Shown: positions 6,924 to 14,429 of the stretch, piece after piece
How the letters are laid out: every line of letters begins with the position of its first letter
How positions within the stretch are numbered: position 1 is the stretch's first letter
Assembly: GCA_963786805.1 (NCBI GenBank)
Contig: CAWBAK010000005.1
Coordinates: forward strand, 248,001-312,000
DNA length: 64,000 nucleotides
DNA from: CALGFI01 sp963786805
GTDB taxonomy: Bacteria; Actinomycetota; UBA4738; HRBIN12
Direction: 5' to 3'
The notes under the pieces: generated by a model
What the model saw: the letters and a program-made list of their open reading frames with translations, nothing else
Told to the model about the DNA's origin: nothing
Database searches by the model: none
Position numbers and translations under genes: made by a program

Positions 6924-9575
6924 TCAGTGGCCGGCCGGAACGGCTTCGGCCCAGTTCGGTCCCCACCCGATATCCGCCCTCAGGGGCACCGTGAGCTCGT
7001 ACGCCGCCTCCATCTCCTCTTTGACGAGTGCGGCGGCTTCCTCGACCCGGTCGGCGGCAACCTCGAACACGAGCTCGTCGTGGACGGTGAGCAGCATCCG
7101 CACGTCCAGGTTCGACGCTCGCAGCGCCGCGTCCACCCGCAGCATCCCGAGCTTGAACACGTCGGCCGCGCTCCCCTGGATCGGAGCGTTCAGCGCCATC
7201 CTTCGTCCCATGTCCCGGACGCGGGGGTTCGCGGCCTGAAGCTCGGGGATGTACCGGCGCCGGCCAAGGATCGTCTCCGTGAATCCCTCCGCGGCGGCGC
7301 GGGCGACCTGGCGGTCCAGGAAGTCCCGGATCTGCGGGAAGCTCTCGAAGTACGCGTCGATGAACTCCTGCGCCTCCTCCGCCGTGATCTCGAGCCGCGA
7401 GGCCAGTCCCCACGCGTTCATCCCGTAGGCGAGGCCGTAGTTGATCGCCTTCGCGCGGCTTCGGGTCGCGGGGTCGACCTGGTCCTCGGGGAGCCCGAAC
7501 ACCTTCGCCGAGGTCGCGGTGTGGATGTCCGTCCCGGATCCGAACGCAGCCTTCAGCCCTTCGTCGCCGGCGAGGTGCGCGAGGATCCGCAACTCGATCT
7601 GCGAGTAGTCGGCGACGAGCAGGAGCTGGTCCTTCGACCCCGGGACGAACGCCCGCCGGATCTTCCGGCCGAGCTCGCCGCGCACCGGGATGTTCTGCAG
7701 GTTCGGGTTCGAGCTCGACAGGCGTCCGGTGGCCGCGCCCGTCTGGTTGAACGTCGTGTGCACCCGCCGGTCGCGGGGATCGACCTGGCGCGGAAGGGCT
7801 TCGAGATAGGTCGAGTTCAGCTTGTCGAGCTCGCGCCAGCGCAGCAGGGCGTCGACGATCGGATGCGCGTCGCGGAGCTTCTCGAGCACCGACGCGTCGG
7901 TCGAAAGCTGGCCCTTCGAGGTCTTCTTGCCCGGCGAGAGTCGGAGCTCCTCGTACAGGATCTGGCGCAGCTGTGGAGGTGAGTTCAGATTGAACTCGCG
8001 TCCGGCATGCCGGTAGATCTCCGCCTGGAGGGTCGCCATCTCGTCCCGCACGCCCTCGGCCATCTCCTCGAGATACGTGACGTCGAGCGCGATGCCCGCC
8101 GCCTGCATGCGCGCGAGGACGGACGACAGCGGGAGCTCCACCTCGTCGAGGAGGCTCCGGAGTCCCGCCTTGTCGATGCGCTCGGCCATCACCGGCGCGA
8201 GGAGCGCGATCGCCGCGGCCTCGGCGGCGGGCGTCTTCCAGGCATCGTCCGCGAACAGCTGCCCCTCGGTCTCGGCGTCCACCTCGACCGAACCGAGCAC
8301 GTCCGTACCCAGGTACGTCTCCCCGAGCGCGCGCAGTTCGTAGTCCCCGCCGCCGGGGTCGAGCAGGTACCCCGCGAGCATCGTGTCGAACGCGACGCCA
8401 CCCAGGGCCGTGTCTACCGCGAGCGCCGCCGTCTCGGTGTCCTTGGCGTCGTGGGTCCATTTCGGCATCTCGCTCTGGAGGCCCTCGCTCACCTCCGACG
8501 CCTTCTTCACCGGCGCGTACGCCGCCTGCCCGCCGCCGGCGGATGCGGCCACGCCGGCGATCGCGCCGTCATCCAACGCGATCCGCACCGCCTTGGGTGC
8601 ATCGGAAACGAGGATCCGCGTCAGCTCCTCCGGCGTTGTCTCTCGCAGGTCGAGCTCGGCGACCTCGACCGCGGGCTTCGCGCTCCGGCCGACCTCCTCA
8701 AGGCGCTCGAACAGCGTTCGGAACTCGAGCGAGGTGAACAGACGGCGGACGGCGTCGACGTCCCACTCCCCCATGACGGCATCTTCCGGACGGATGTCGA
8801 GCTCGAGGTCGGTGTTGAGCTGCGCAAGTTCCTTGTTGAGGACGAGCTGTTCTCCGGCGGCCTCGATGGACTCCTTGAGCTTGCCCTTCAGCTCCGCCGT
8901 GCGACCGAGGAGCTCCTCGATCGAGCCGAAGTCCTGAACCAGCTTGGACGCGGTCTTCTCGCCGACGCCGGGCACGCCGGGGATGTTGTCGGAGGTGTCA
9001 CCCTTCAGGGCGACGTAGTCCAGGTACTTCTCCGGCGGAAGCCCGAAGCGTTCGGTCACCGCGGCCACGTCGTACCGGCGGATGTCTGAGATCCCCTTCA
9101 CGTTGAACATCACCGTGATCTCGGGCCGCACGAGCTGGAAGAAGTCCCGGTCCGCGGTCACGATCACCGTGTCGATCCCCTGCTCCACGGCGCGAACCGC
9201 CAGCGTCGCGATGGCATCGTCTGCCTCGTGCCCCTCGATCCCGATGACGGGGATCCGCAGGGTCTCCAGGACCTCCACGATGAGCCCGAGCTGCTGACGG
9301 AACTCATCCGGCGCCTCGGGCCGGCCGGCCTTGTACTCGGCGTACTTCTCGAGCCGCACCGTGGGGGCGCCGATGTCGAACGCGACGGCGATCAGGTCCG
9401 GCTTCTCCTCGGCCAGGAGCTTGATCAACATCGACGTGAAGCCGTACACGGCGTTCGTGACCTGCCCGGTGGTCGTGGCGAGGCTGGTCGGCAGGGCGAA
9501 GAACGCCCGGTAACTGAGGCTGTGGCCGTCGAGGAGGAAGAGCCGCTTGGGCGCTTCGGTCTCGCGAGGGGTCAC
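6924..9575 (-). CDS. polA: DNA polymerase I
   Basis: Repair and Okazaki-fragment polymerase with three regions: an N-terminal 5'-3' exonuclease domain (residues 1-290, with TADRDFFQLV and a helix-hairpin-helix ending GVGEKTA), a degenerate 3'-5' exonuclease-like domain with no clear DEDD set, and the polymerase domain. Motif A DYSQIELR lies near residue 656, motif B RSRAKAINYGLAYG follows, and motif C VHDELVFE is near 832. I choose the GTG at 9575 (883 residues) because a TAGGAT minus-10 box sits 8 bases upstream, implying a leaderless mRNA, and because the 28 extra residues from the ATG at 9659 look non-coding. The inactive proofreading domain is usual in Actinomycetota. Confidence 0.95.
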   Translation of the reverse strand: MTPRETEAPKRLFLLDGHSLSYRAFFALPTSLATTTGQVTNAVYGFTSMLIKLLAEEKPDLIAVAFDIGAPTVRLEKYAEYKAGRPEAPDEFRQQLGLIVEVLETLRIPVIGIEGHEADDAIATLAVRAVEQGIDTVIVTADRDFFQLVRPEITVMFNVKGISDIRRYDVAAVTERFGLPPEKYLDYVALKGDTSDNIPGVPGVGEKTASKLVQDFGSIEELLGRTAELKGKLKESIEAAGEQLVLNKELAQLNTDLELDIRPEDAVMGEWDVDAVRRLFTSLEFRTLFERLEEVGRSAKPAVEVAELDLRETTPEELTRILVSDAPKAVRIALDDGAIAGVAASAGGGQAAYAPVKKASEVSEGLQSEMPKWTHDAKDTETAALAVDTALGGVAFDTMLAGYLLDPGGGDYELRALGETYLGTDVLGSVEVDAETEGQLFADDAWKTPAAEAAAIALLAPVMAERIDKAGLRSLLDEVELPLSSVLARMQAAGIALDVTYLEEMAEGVRDEMATLQAEIYRHAGREFNLNSPPQLRQILYEELRLSPGKKTSKGQLSTDASVLEKLRDAHPIVDALLRWRELDKLNSTYLEALPRQVDPRDRRVHTTFNQTGAATGRLSSSNPNLQNIPVRGELGRKIRRAFVPGSKDQLLLVADYSQIELRILAHLAGDEGLKAAFGSGTDIHTATSAKVFGLPEDQVDPATRSRAKAINYGLAYGMNAWGLASRLEITAEEAQEFIDAYFESFPQIRDFLDRQVARAAAEGFTETILGRRRYIPELQAANPRVRDMGRRMALNAPIQGSAADVFKLGMLRVDAALRASNLDVRMLLTVHDELVFEVAADRVEEAAALVKEEMEAAYELTVPLRADIGWGPNWAEAVPAGH

Positions 9576-9675
9576 GGCGGCTGATCCTAGCGCGATCGGA
9601 CGACGCTCCAGCCGCCGATCGCTCGACCACCTTCCCGGCGCCCGATGGAAGGCGCTCATTCGGTCACGAACGACC

Positions 9676-9707
9676 TTGACGTAAATCCGATGATCTGAAT
9701 AGGATTT
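9676..9707 (+). promoter_or_regulatory. Ftr1 promoter overlapped by an inverted repeat
   Basis: TTGACG at 9676-9681 and TAGGAT at 9700-9705 are separated by 18 bases and form a good sigma-70 promoter pointing at the iron permease. The 6-base inverted repeat AAATCC (9683-9688) and GGATTT (9702-9707), 13 bases apart, covers the spacer and the minus-10 box, where a repressor would block polymerase. An iron-responsive (DtxR/IdeR or Fur type) operator is an inference from the gene; the repeat does not match the textbook IdeR box. Confidence 0.55.
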
Positions 9708-9755
9708 GCGCGCCGACGGCTCGGATCGGCTGTCGCAAGGGAGGTCCTACAAGGG

Positions 9756-10607
9756 ATGGGCGCCACGTTCGTCATCGCCCTGCGCGAAGGCATCGAGGCG
9801 GCGCTGATCGTTTCGATCGTGCTCGCGTACCTCAAACAGCTGGGACGCACAGACCGTGCGCGACTGGTCTGGTGGGGAACCGGTCTGGCCGTCCTGCTGT
9901 CCGCGGCGATCGGGACCCTGATCTTCGCGATCGGGGCCGACTTCGAGGGGACAGCCGAACAGCTCTTCGAAGGCCTCGTCACGTTGACCGCGGTCGGGGT
10001 TCTCACATGGATGATCTTCTGGATGCGCCGCCAGGGAGCCCGCATCAAGTCCGACCTCCAGCACAAGGTGGACACGGCCCTCGTGACCGGAGGGTTCGCG
10101 CTGTCGGCGCTGGCGTTCGTCGCGGTCCTGCGTGAGGGCGTGGAGACCGCGCTGTTGCTGTTCGCAGCGGCCGAGGGAACCGCCGTCGAGGGTGGGGCCG
10201 TCGGGGCGCAGCTGCTCGGCTTCGGCCTCGGCCTCGGCCTTGCGATCGTTCTCGGCGTCCTCCTGTACCGGGGCGGGATCCGGATGAACCTTCGGACCTT
10301 CTTCAAAGTGACCGGGGTCATCCTCATCGTCGTCGCTGCCGGTCTGTTCGCCTTCTCGATGCACGAGTTGCAGGAGGCCGGATGGTTCCCCTTCTTCGAA
10401 GGACTCGCATTCGACCTGTCCGCTGCACTTCCGGACGACGAAGGGATCGGTGCGATCCTTCGCGGTCTGCTCGGCTACAACGCCGATCCGTCGGTGTTCG
10501 AGGTGCTCGCATGGATCGCGTACCTCGTGGTTGTCGGTGCGCTCTATCTGCGTCCGTACACGTCACTCTCGTCTCGCGCCGCGGTTGCGGATACGGCGCG
10601 CCGCTGA
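9756..10607 (+). CDS. Ftr1/EfeU family iron permease
   Basis: 283-residue integral membrane protein of the oxidase-dependent ferric iron permease family. The two hallmark REGxE motifs are present: REGIEAAL at residues 10-17 and REGVETAL at 126-133, each inside a membrane helix where the glutamates bind iron. About seven helices are predicted. The ATG at 9756 is preceded by AAGGGAGGT at 9737-9745, an excellent ribosome site. It stands alone on the plus strand, diverging from polA, with no EfeO or EfeB partner; the nearest candidate partner is the small cupredoxin encoded 430 bases downstream on the other strand. Confidence 0.93.
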   Translation: MGATFVIALREGIEAALIVSIVLAYLKQLGRTDRARLVWWGTGLAVLLSAAIGTLIFAIGADFEGTAEQLFEGLVTLTAVGVLTWMIFWMRRQGARIKSDLQHKVDTALVTGGFALSALAFVAVLREGVETALLLFAAAEGTAVEGGAVGAQLLGFGLGLGLAIVLGVLLYRGGIRMNLRTFFKVTGVILIVVAAGLFAFSMHELQEAGWFPFFEGLAFDLSAALPDDEGIGAILRGLLGYNADPSVFEVLAWIAYLVVVGALYLRPYTSLSSRAAVADTARR

Positions 10608-10657
10608 CACGGTTCACGCGACCCGCGACGATCCGCGTTTCGTTTGTCACTCTTTCT

Positions 10658-10687
10658 TCGCAGGAACCACGACGCAGCTACCTGCGA
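10658..10687 (+). terminator. Hairpin after the iron permease gene
   Basis: TCGCAGG at 10658-10664 pairs with CCTGCGA at 10681-10687 across a 16-base loop, 50 bases past the permease stop. There is no T-run after it, so it is at best a rho-assisted or weak terminator. Confidence 0.35.
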
Positions 10688-10728
10688 CATCGCTTCGTGA
10701 GCCTTGCGGCGCAGTGGTTCGTATCGCG

Positions 10729-10757
10729 TTGACACGCATGGGGTCCATCGCTACTGT
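10729..10757 (+). promoter_or_regulatory. Near-consensus promoter with no coding sequence behind it
   Basis: TTGACA at 10729-10734, a 17-base spacer, and TACTGT at 10752-10757. The minus-35 hexamer is perfect and the spacing ideal, making this one of the best promoters in the window. Transcription should begin near 10764 and read into the structured RNA listed next. No plus-strand gene follows before the oppositely oriented cupredoxin. Confidence 0.65.
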
Positions 10758-10763
10758 TCGCTC

Positions 10764-10990
10764 CGGTCCCGAGCGGTCGCAGGGACCGGGAGGCAGAAGC
10801 GCCTCCGGATCGGCGGAAACGACCGACGGACGCAAGTCCGAAGGCGGCTCCACCGGAACGGAGAACGCGACGGTCGCCCGGGAGTCCGGGTCGCTTGGGA
10901 CCACCTTTTGACGGGTCGAGGAACCGAGTAGACAACGCTCGCGTATGGGGAAGGCGTGAGCGGATCCAAAGGTTCCTCGGCCCGTCGATC
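10764..10990 (+). ncRNA. Candidate structured non-coding RNA, family not recognised
   Basis: The stretch behind the 10729 promoter has no convincing reading frame but many hairpins: CTCCGGTCCC/GGGACC-GGGAG (10761-10792, one bulge), CGGAC-GCAA-GTCCG with a GNRA loop (10827-10840), CTCC/GGAG (10848-10863), CCGG-GAGT-CCGG (10878-10889), and a 16-bp stem joining 10910-10925 to 10971-10986 (one G-U pair) that encloses a second stem, GCTCGC/GTGAGC. GGTCCC at 10765 could instead pair with GGGACC at 10897, so two mutually exclusive folds exist. I cannot match it to RNase P, tmRNA, SRP RNA or a riboswitch class I know. Gene-free region 10608-11037 otherwise shows nothing. Confidence 0.5.
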
Positions 10991-11037
10991 TCTCTCGCGG
11001 GCTCATCCCTCCGGGATACGACGTGCCTTCGTTTCGA

Positions 11038-11403
11038 TCAGCCGTTCGCGATGACGATCGTTCCCGACATCCCGCGGTCCTCGTGGATCAAGCAGACGAA
11101 CGGATACCGGCCGGCCCCGCCGAACCGCGACGCGACATCCTCGATCACCAGCTGGCCGCCGGGGTCGACGTCCATCGAGTAGTCGAGCGCCGGGATCGTC
11201 ACGTTGTGGCGGTTCCTGCCCGCGTTCTTGATCACGAGATCCCTCCCCGGCTCGATCGGGAAGGTCGGATGCGCGTCGTGGAAGTGGTAGTCGATCGCGG
11301 TGATCACGTACGGGCGTTCCTCCTCGCCGGCCAGGATGAGTCCGAGCGCCAGGGCCGACAGCGCGGCGCCGAGCGCCAGGAGCCTGAGGGCGGAGGATCT
11401 CAC
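11038..11403 (-). CDS. Small exported cupredoxin (plastocyanin-like copper protein)
   Basis: 121 residues with an N-terminal signal peptide or membrane anchor (LLALGAALSALALGLILAG) followed by a single beta-sandwich cupredoxin domain. The type 1 copper ligands are all visible: His66 in NRHN, then Cys104, His107 and Met112 in the run FVCLIHEDRGM. It should act outside the membrane as an electron carrier or copper-binding protein. It lies 10 bases after the ATPase gene in the same direction but its proximity to the Ftr1-type permease is notable, since EfeO, the usual EfeU partner, carries an N-terminal cupredoxin domain. A functional link to iron uptake is an inference. Confidence 0.88.
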   Translation of the reverse strand: MRSSALRLLALGAALSALALGLILAGEEERPYVITAIDYHFHDAHPTFPIEPGRDLVIKNAGRNRHNVTIPALDYSMDVDPGGQLVIEDVASRFGGAGRYPFVCLIHEDRGMSGTIVIANG

Positions 11404-11413
11404 CGGCAGCGGC

Positions 11414-12154
11414 TCACAAGACCTTCGCGAGGAACTGCCGGAGGCGTTCGGTCTGCGGCTTGAAGTACATGTCCTTGGGCTCGCCCTCCTCCACCACCAG
11501 GCCCTCGTCCATGAAGATCATCCTCGTGCCGACCTCACGGGCGAACCCCATCTCGTGCGTGACCACCATCATGGTCATCCCGTCTCCGGCCAGCCGGATG
11601 ATCACCTCGAGGACCTCGCCCACGAGCTCGGGGTCCAGGGCCGAGGTGACCTCGTCGAACAGGATCAGGCGCGGGCGCATCGCCAGGGCGCGAGCGATGG
11701 CCACGCGCTGCTGCTGCCCACCGGATAGGCGCCCGGGGTAGGCGTCCGCCTTGTTCGCCATCCCCACCCGCTCGAGCTGCTCCATCGCCCGCTCGCGCGA
11801 CTCGGTGCCGTCCAGCTTCAGCACCCGCTCCAGGGCGAGCGTGATGTTCTGGAGCGCCGTCTTGTGCGGGAACAGGTTGTAGGCCTGGAACACGATCCCG
11901 ATGTGCGTGCGAACCTCGTTCAGGTCCGTCCGGATGTCGGTGATGTCACGGTCCTCGAACCACACCTTCCCGAGCGTCGGGACCTCGAGCAGGTTGACGC
12001 ACCGAAGCAGGGTCGACTTGCCCGAACCCGACGGGCCGATGACCACCAGCACATCGCGTTGCTCGAGCGACAGGGAGACGCCTCGAAGGACGTGGTTGTC
12101 CCCGAACCACTTGTGGACCTCCTCGAGCCGAAGGAGCGGCTCGTTCGGGCTCAT
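11414..12154 (-). CDS. Polar amino-acid ABC transporter ATP-binding protein
   Basis: 246-residue ATPase of the GlnQ/HisP group. Walker A GPSGSGKST, signature LSGGQQQRVAIARAL, Walker B RLILFDEVTSALDPEL and the switch region VVTHEMGFAREV are complete; DEVTSALD is the typical variant of amino-acid importers. It energises the permease encoded directly upstream, whose stop overlaps this start by one base. With the permease and the binding protein it makes a three-gene importer for a polar amino acid such as glutamate or glutamine; the exact substrate is not readable. Confidence 0.94.
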   Translation of the reverse strand: MSPNEPLLRLEEVHKWFGDNHVLRGVSLSLEQRDVLVVIGPSGSGKSTLLRCVNLLEVPTLGKVWFEDRDITDIRTDLNEVRTHIGIVFQAYNLFPHKTALQNITLALERVLKLDGTESRERAMEQLERVGMANKADAYPGRLSGGQQQRVAIARALAMRPRLILFDEVTSALDPELVGEVLEVIIRLAGDGMTMMVVTHEMGFAREVGTRMIFMDEGLVVEEGEPKDMYFKPQTERLRQFLAKVL

Positions 12155-13311
12155 CAGTGCTCCAGACCGACGCCGACGCCCAGGAGCCCGCTGCGGAGGC
12201 GGGTCTCGACGGCGTTCACGAGGCGGATCAGCGGCAACGTGACGGCCAGGTATCCGAGCGCCGCCGCGGTGAAGAAGGTGGCGTTGAACGTCTCAGAGAC
12301 CCCGGACCGCGCCCACTGGAAGAGGTCGTACTCCGTCGCGAGCAGACCGAGAACGATGATGAGCGCCGTGTCCTTGATGAGGATCACGAACTCGTTCATG
12401 AGGGGCGGGATGACGCGCCGGACCGCCTGCGGCACGATCGCGTATCGCATCGCCTGCAGGTACGTCATACCCAACGATCGGGCCGCCTCGATCTGTCCTT
12501 GCTCGATCGACTGGATGCCGGCGCGGAACACCTCCGACGCGTAGGCCCCCGTGTTGAGGGCGAAGACGATCATCCCGACCGTGAACGCGGACAGCTTCAG
12601 CTCGAACCCGAACAGCAGGAGGAAATAGAAGGTCGCGAGCTGCCAGATCAGCGGCGTTCCCCGGAAGAAGTTGATGTACGCCCGTGCCGGGGCGCGAGCC
12701 GCGCGTCGCTGGGAGAGCGCCAGGATGGACAGGATGAGGCCGATGACGATCCCGCCGATCTCCCCGACGAACGCCAGGACCACCGTGTTCTTCATGGCCG
12801 AGAAGAAGGCGCCGGGGAAGTGTCCCCCAACGACCTCGAAGTTCAGGAAGTGTTTCGCGAACAGCTCTGGTCGCCCCCCGCGGAAGTACAGGATCACGAC
12901 GGCGAGGACGACGGCCGTGAGTCCGAGGATCGCACCCGTGATCGCTTGTTCCCTGCGGCGGCGCGTGTCCATCCGAGCCTGAGTTCCCCATCCGAGCGCC
13001 ATCGCGGCCACCGCGAAGACGATCCCTCCGTACAGGAGGATCGCCTCTTCGAAGGAGCGGAGGCCCTCGACGATGTTGCAGACACCCAGGTGCCCCGGAT
13101 TGTCGAGCGAGAGCCCCACGTCGAGGCAGTGCTGGGTCATGACGCGTCCGGACAGCGCGTAGTTCAACTGCACCAGGACCGTCCCACCGAGCACGGCTGC
13201 GACGGCCAGGATGCCGAGCCAGAAGGTCGTCGCGGAAAGAGGAGAGCTCGATCCTCGGATATCCGGCGGCGCTTCGTGGATGATCCGCCGCTCCACTTCG
13301 GCTACGGCCAT
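12154..13311 (-). CDS. Polar amino-acid ABC transporter permease
   Basis: 385-residue membrane subunit of the His/Glu/Gln/Arg permease family. The C-terminal 200 residues form the permease core with the EAA loop (ARSLGMTYLQAMRYAIVPQA) that docks the ATPase. The N-terminal 170 residues are an addition: three extra hydrophobic segments and a loop with two cysteines (QHCLDVGLSL, GVCN), absent from short HisQ/GlnP-type permeases but seen in some longer actinobacterial ones. Start ATG at 13311. A strong hairpin separates it from the binding-protein gene upstream. A single permease gene suggests a homodimeric channel. Confidence 0.91.
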   Translation of the reverse strand: MAVAEVERRIIHEAPPDIRGSSSPLSATTFWLGILAVAAVLGGTVLVQLNYALSGRVMTQHCLDVGLSLDNPGHLGVCNIVEGLRSFEEAILLYGGIVFAVAAMALGWGTQARMDTRRRREQAITGAILGLTAVVLAVVILYFRGGRPELFAKHFLNFEVVGGHFPGAFFSAMKNTVVLAFVGEIGGIVIGLILSILALSQRRAARAPARAYINFFRGTPLIWQLATFYFLLLFGFELKLSAFTVGMIVFALNTGAYASEVFRAGIQSIEQGQIEAARSLGMTYLQAMRYAIVPQAVRRVIPPLMNEFVILIKDTALIIVLGLLATEYDLFQWARSGVSETFNATFFTAAALGYLAVTLPLIRLVNAVETRLRSGLLGVGVGLEH

Positions 13312-13334
13312 CGACCTGTCCCCCCTTCAACGCA

Positions 13335-13366
13335 CGGAGGGGCCCGCGTACCCGCGGACCCCTCCG
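13335..13366 (-). terminator. Intercistronic hairpin between binding-protein and permease genes
   Basis: CGGAGGGG and CCGCG pair with CGCGG and CCCCTCCG around a 4-base loop, 13 paired bases with one mismatch. No T-run follows in the direction of transcription, so it probably stabilises the upstream binding-protein mRNA end or reduces read-through rather than stopping transcription outright. Confidence 0.6.
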
Positions 13367-13382
13367 ACCACGACGAGTCGTG

Positions 13383-14282
13383 TCAGGCTGACGGCGCGAA
13401 CTCCGGTGGGAGTGGCGCGCCGGGGAACCACTTCTCGTAGATCGTCTGGTACGTGCCGTCGGCGATGATCTCGGCGAGCATCAGGTTGGCGGCATCGCGC
13501 AGTCCGGGGTTCTCCGGAGAGAAGGCGAGGCCGTAGACCTCGTTGGTGTCGATCCCCTGGACGACCGCCAGGCTCGGGAGGTCCGCGGTCGCCTCCGCGA
13601 CGAAGGGCTCGTCCGCGACGAAGGCCGTCATCGCTCCGCCCTCCAGAGCGCGGAGGCCGTCGGTCGCCGACGTGAACGTCTGGAGCTCGATCCCGTTCGG
13701 CACCAGATTGTCCCTGGCCCACGCTGCGCCCGTCGTTCCCTTCTGGACGCCCACCACGTCTCCATCCTGGAGCTGATCGGTGGATGCGAGATCGGGGGTC
13801 TCACTCGTGTTCACCACGAGGGCCTGGCGAGAGTTGAAATAGGGGTCGGAGAAGTCGACCTCTTGTTCGCGCTCCTCGGTGATCGTGGATGCGGCCGCGA
13901 CCATGTCGAACTGTCCGCCGGCCACGGCCGTGAAGATGGTGTCGAAGTCCGCCCGGATCCATTCGACGGTGAGTCCGAGCCGCGAGGCGATCTCCTCGGA
14001 CAGCTCGACGTCGAACCCGACCTCGTCGTCGTTCTTCACCGTTTCGAACGGCGGGTAGTCGAGGCAGGAACCGACCTGCAAGACCCCTTCTTCGAGGGTC
14101 GTGAACTCGGGGATGGCCCCGGTCTCACCCGTCGCACCCGTGGCACCCGTCGCCGTCGGTCCGGTGGGCGCGGTCGGGCCGGTCTCGCCGGCATCGTTCT
14201 CGTTGCCGGCGCACGCGGCGAACGCGAGCGTGAACACGGCGACTGCTGCTGCGATGACGATCCTCGTCTTGGTCAACCTCAT
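13383..14282 (-). CDS. Polar amino-acid ABC transporter substrate-binding lipoprotein
   Basis: 299-residue SBP_bac_3 protein that feeds the adjacent permease and ATPase. A signal peptide with lipobox LAFAAC is followed by a 25-residue linker built of Gly-Thr-Pro/Ala triplets, then the binding domain starting LEEGVLQVGSCLDYPPFE. The family signature EREQEVDFSDPYF and the arginine-bearing segment characteristic of alpha-amino and carboxylate recognition are present. Start ATG at 14282. It is the first gene of the operon, and the strong hairpin behind it fits the usual excess of binding protein over membrane components. Confidence 0.93.
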   Translation of the reverse strand: MRLTKTRIVIAAAVAVFTLAFAACAGNENDAGETGPTAPTGPTATGATGATGETGAIPEFTTLEEGVLQVGSCLDYPPFETVKNDDEVGFDVELSEEIASRLGLTVEWIRADFDTIFTAVAGGQFDMVAAASTITEEREQEVDFSDPYFNSRQALVVNTSETPDLASTDQLQDGDVVGVQKGTTGAAWARDNLVPNGIELQTFTSATDGLRALEGGAMTAFVADEPFVAEATADLPSLAVVQGIDTNEVYGLAFSPENPGLRDAANLMLAEIIADGTYQTIYEKWFPGAPLPPEFAPSA

Positions 14283-14429
14283 CCCCTTCCACTCCAGCCG
14301 GACCTCGGGTCCAGACGTCGGCGAGGATACGCCTCGCCCGGTTCCGTCGCTCAGGCCGGGCCCGGGCGACGCACCTGGCCCCTAGTACGAAGCCGCCGGG
14401 CCCGCGAGCTTGCCACGGCCGCGGAGCGG

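Noticed and set aside
4491..7982. A 1163-codon plus-strand frame opposite coaE, rpsA and polA
   Set aside because: Same GC-rich mirror effect; the minus strand carries three clear conserved genes here.
10764..10990. RNase P RNA, tmRNA, SRP RNA or T-box in the orphan RNA
   Set aside because: None of the conserved cores (GAGGAAAGTCC, the tmRNA tRNA-like ends, GGAAG-GGAGCA, the T-box GGTGGTACC) is present.
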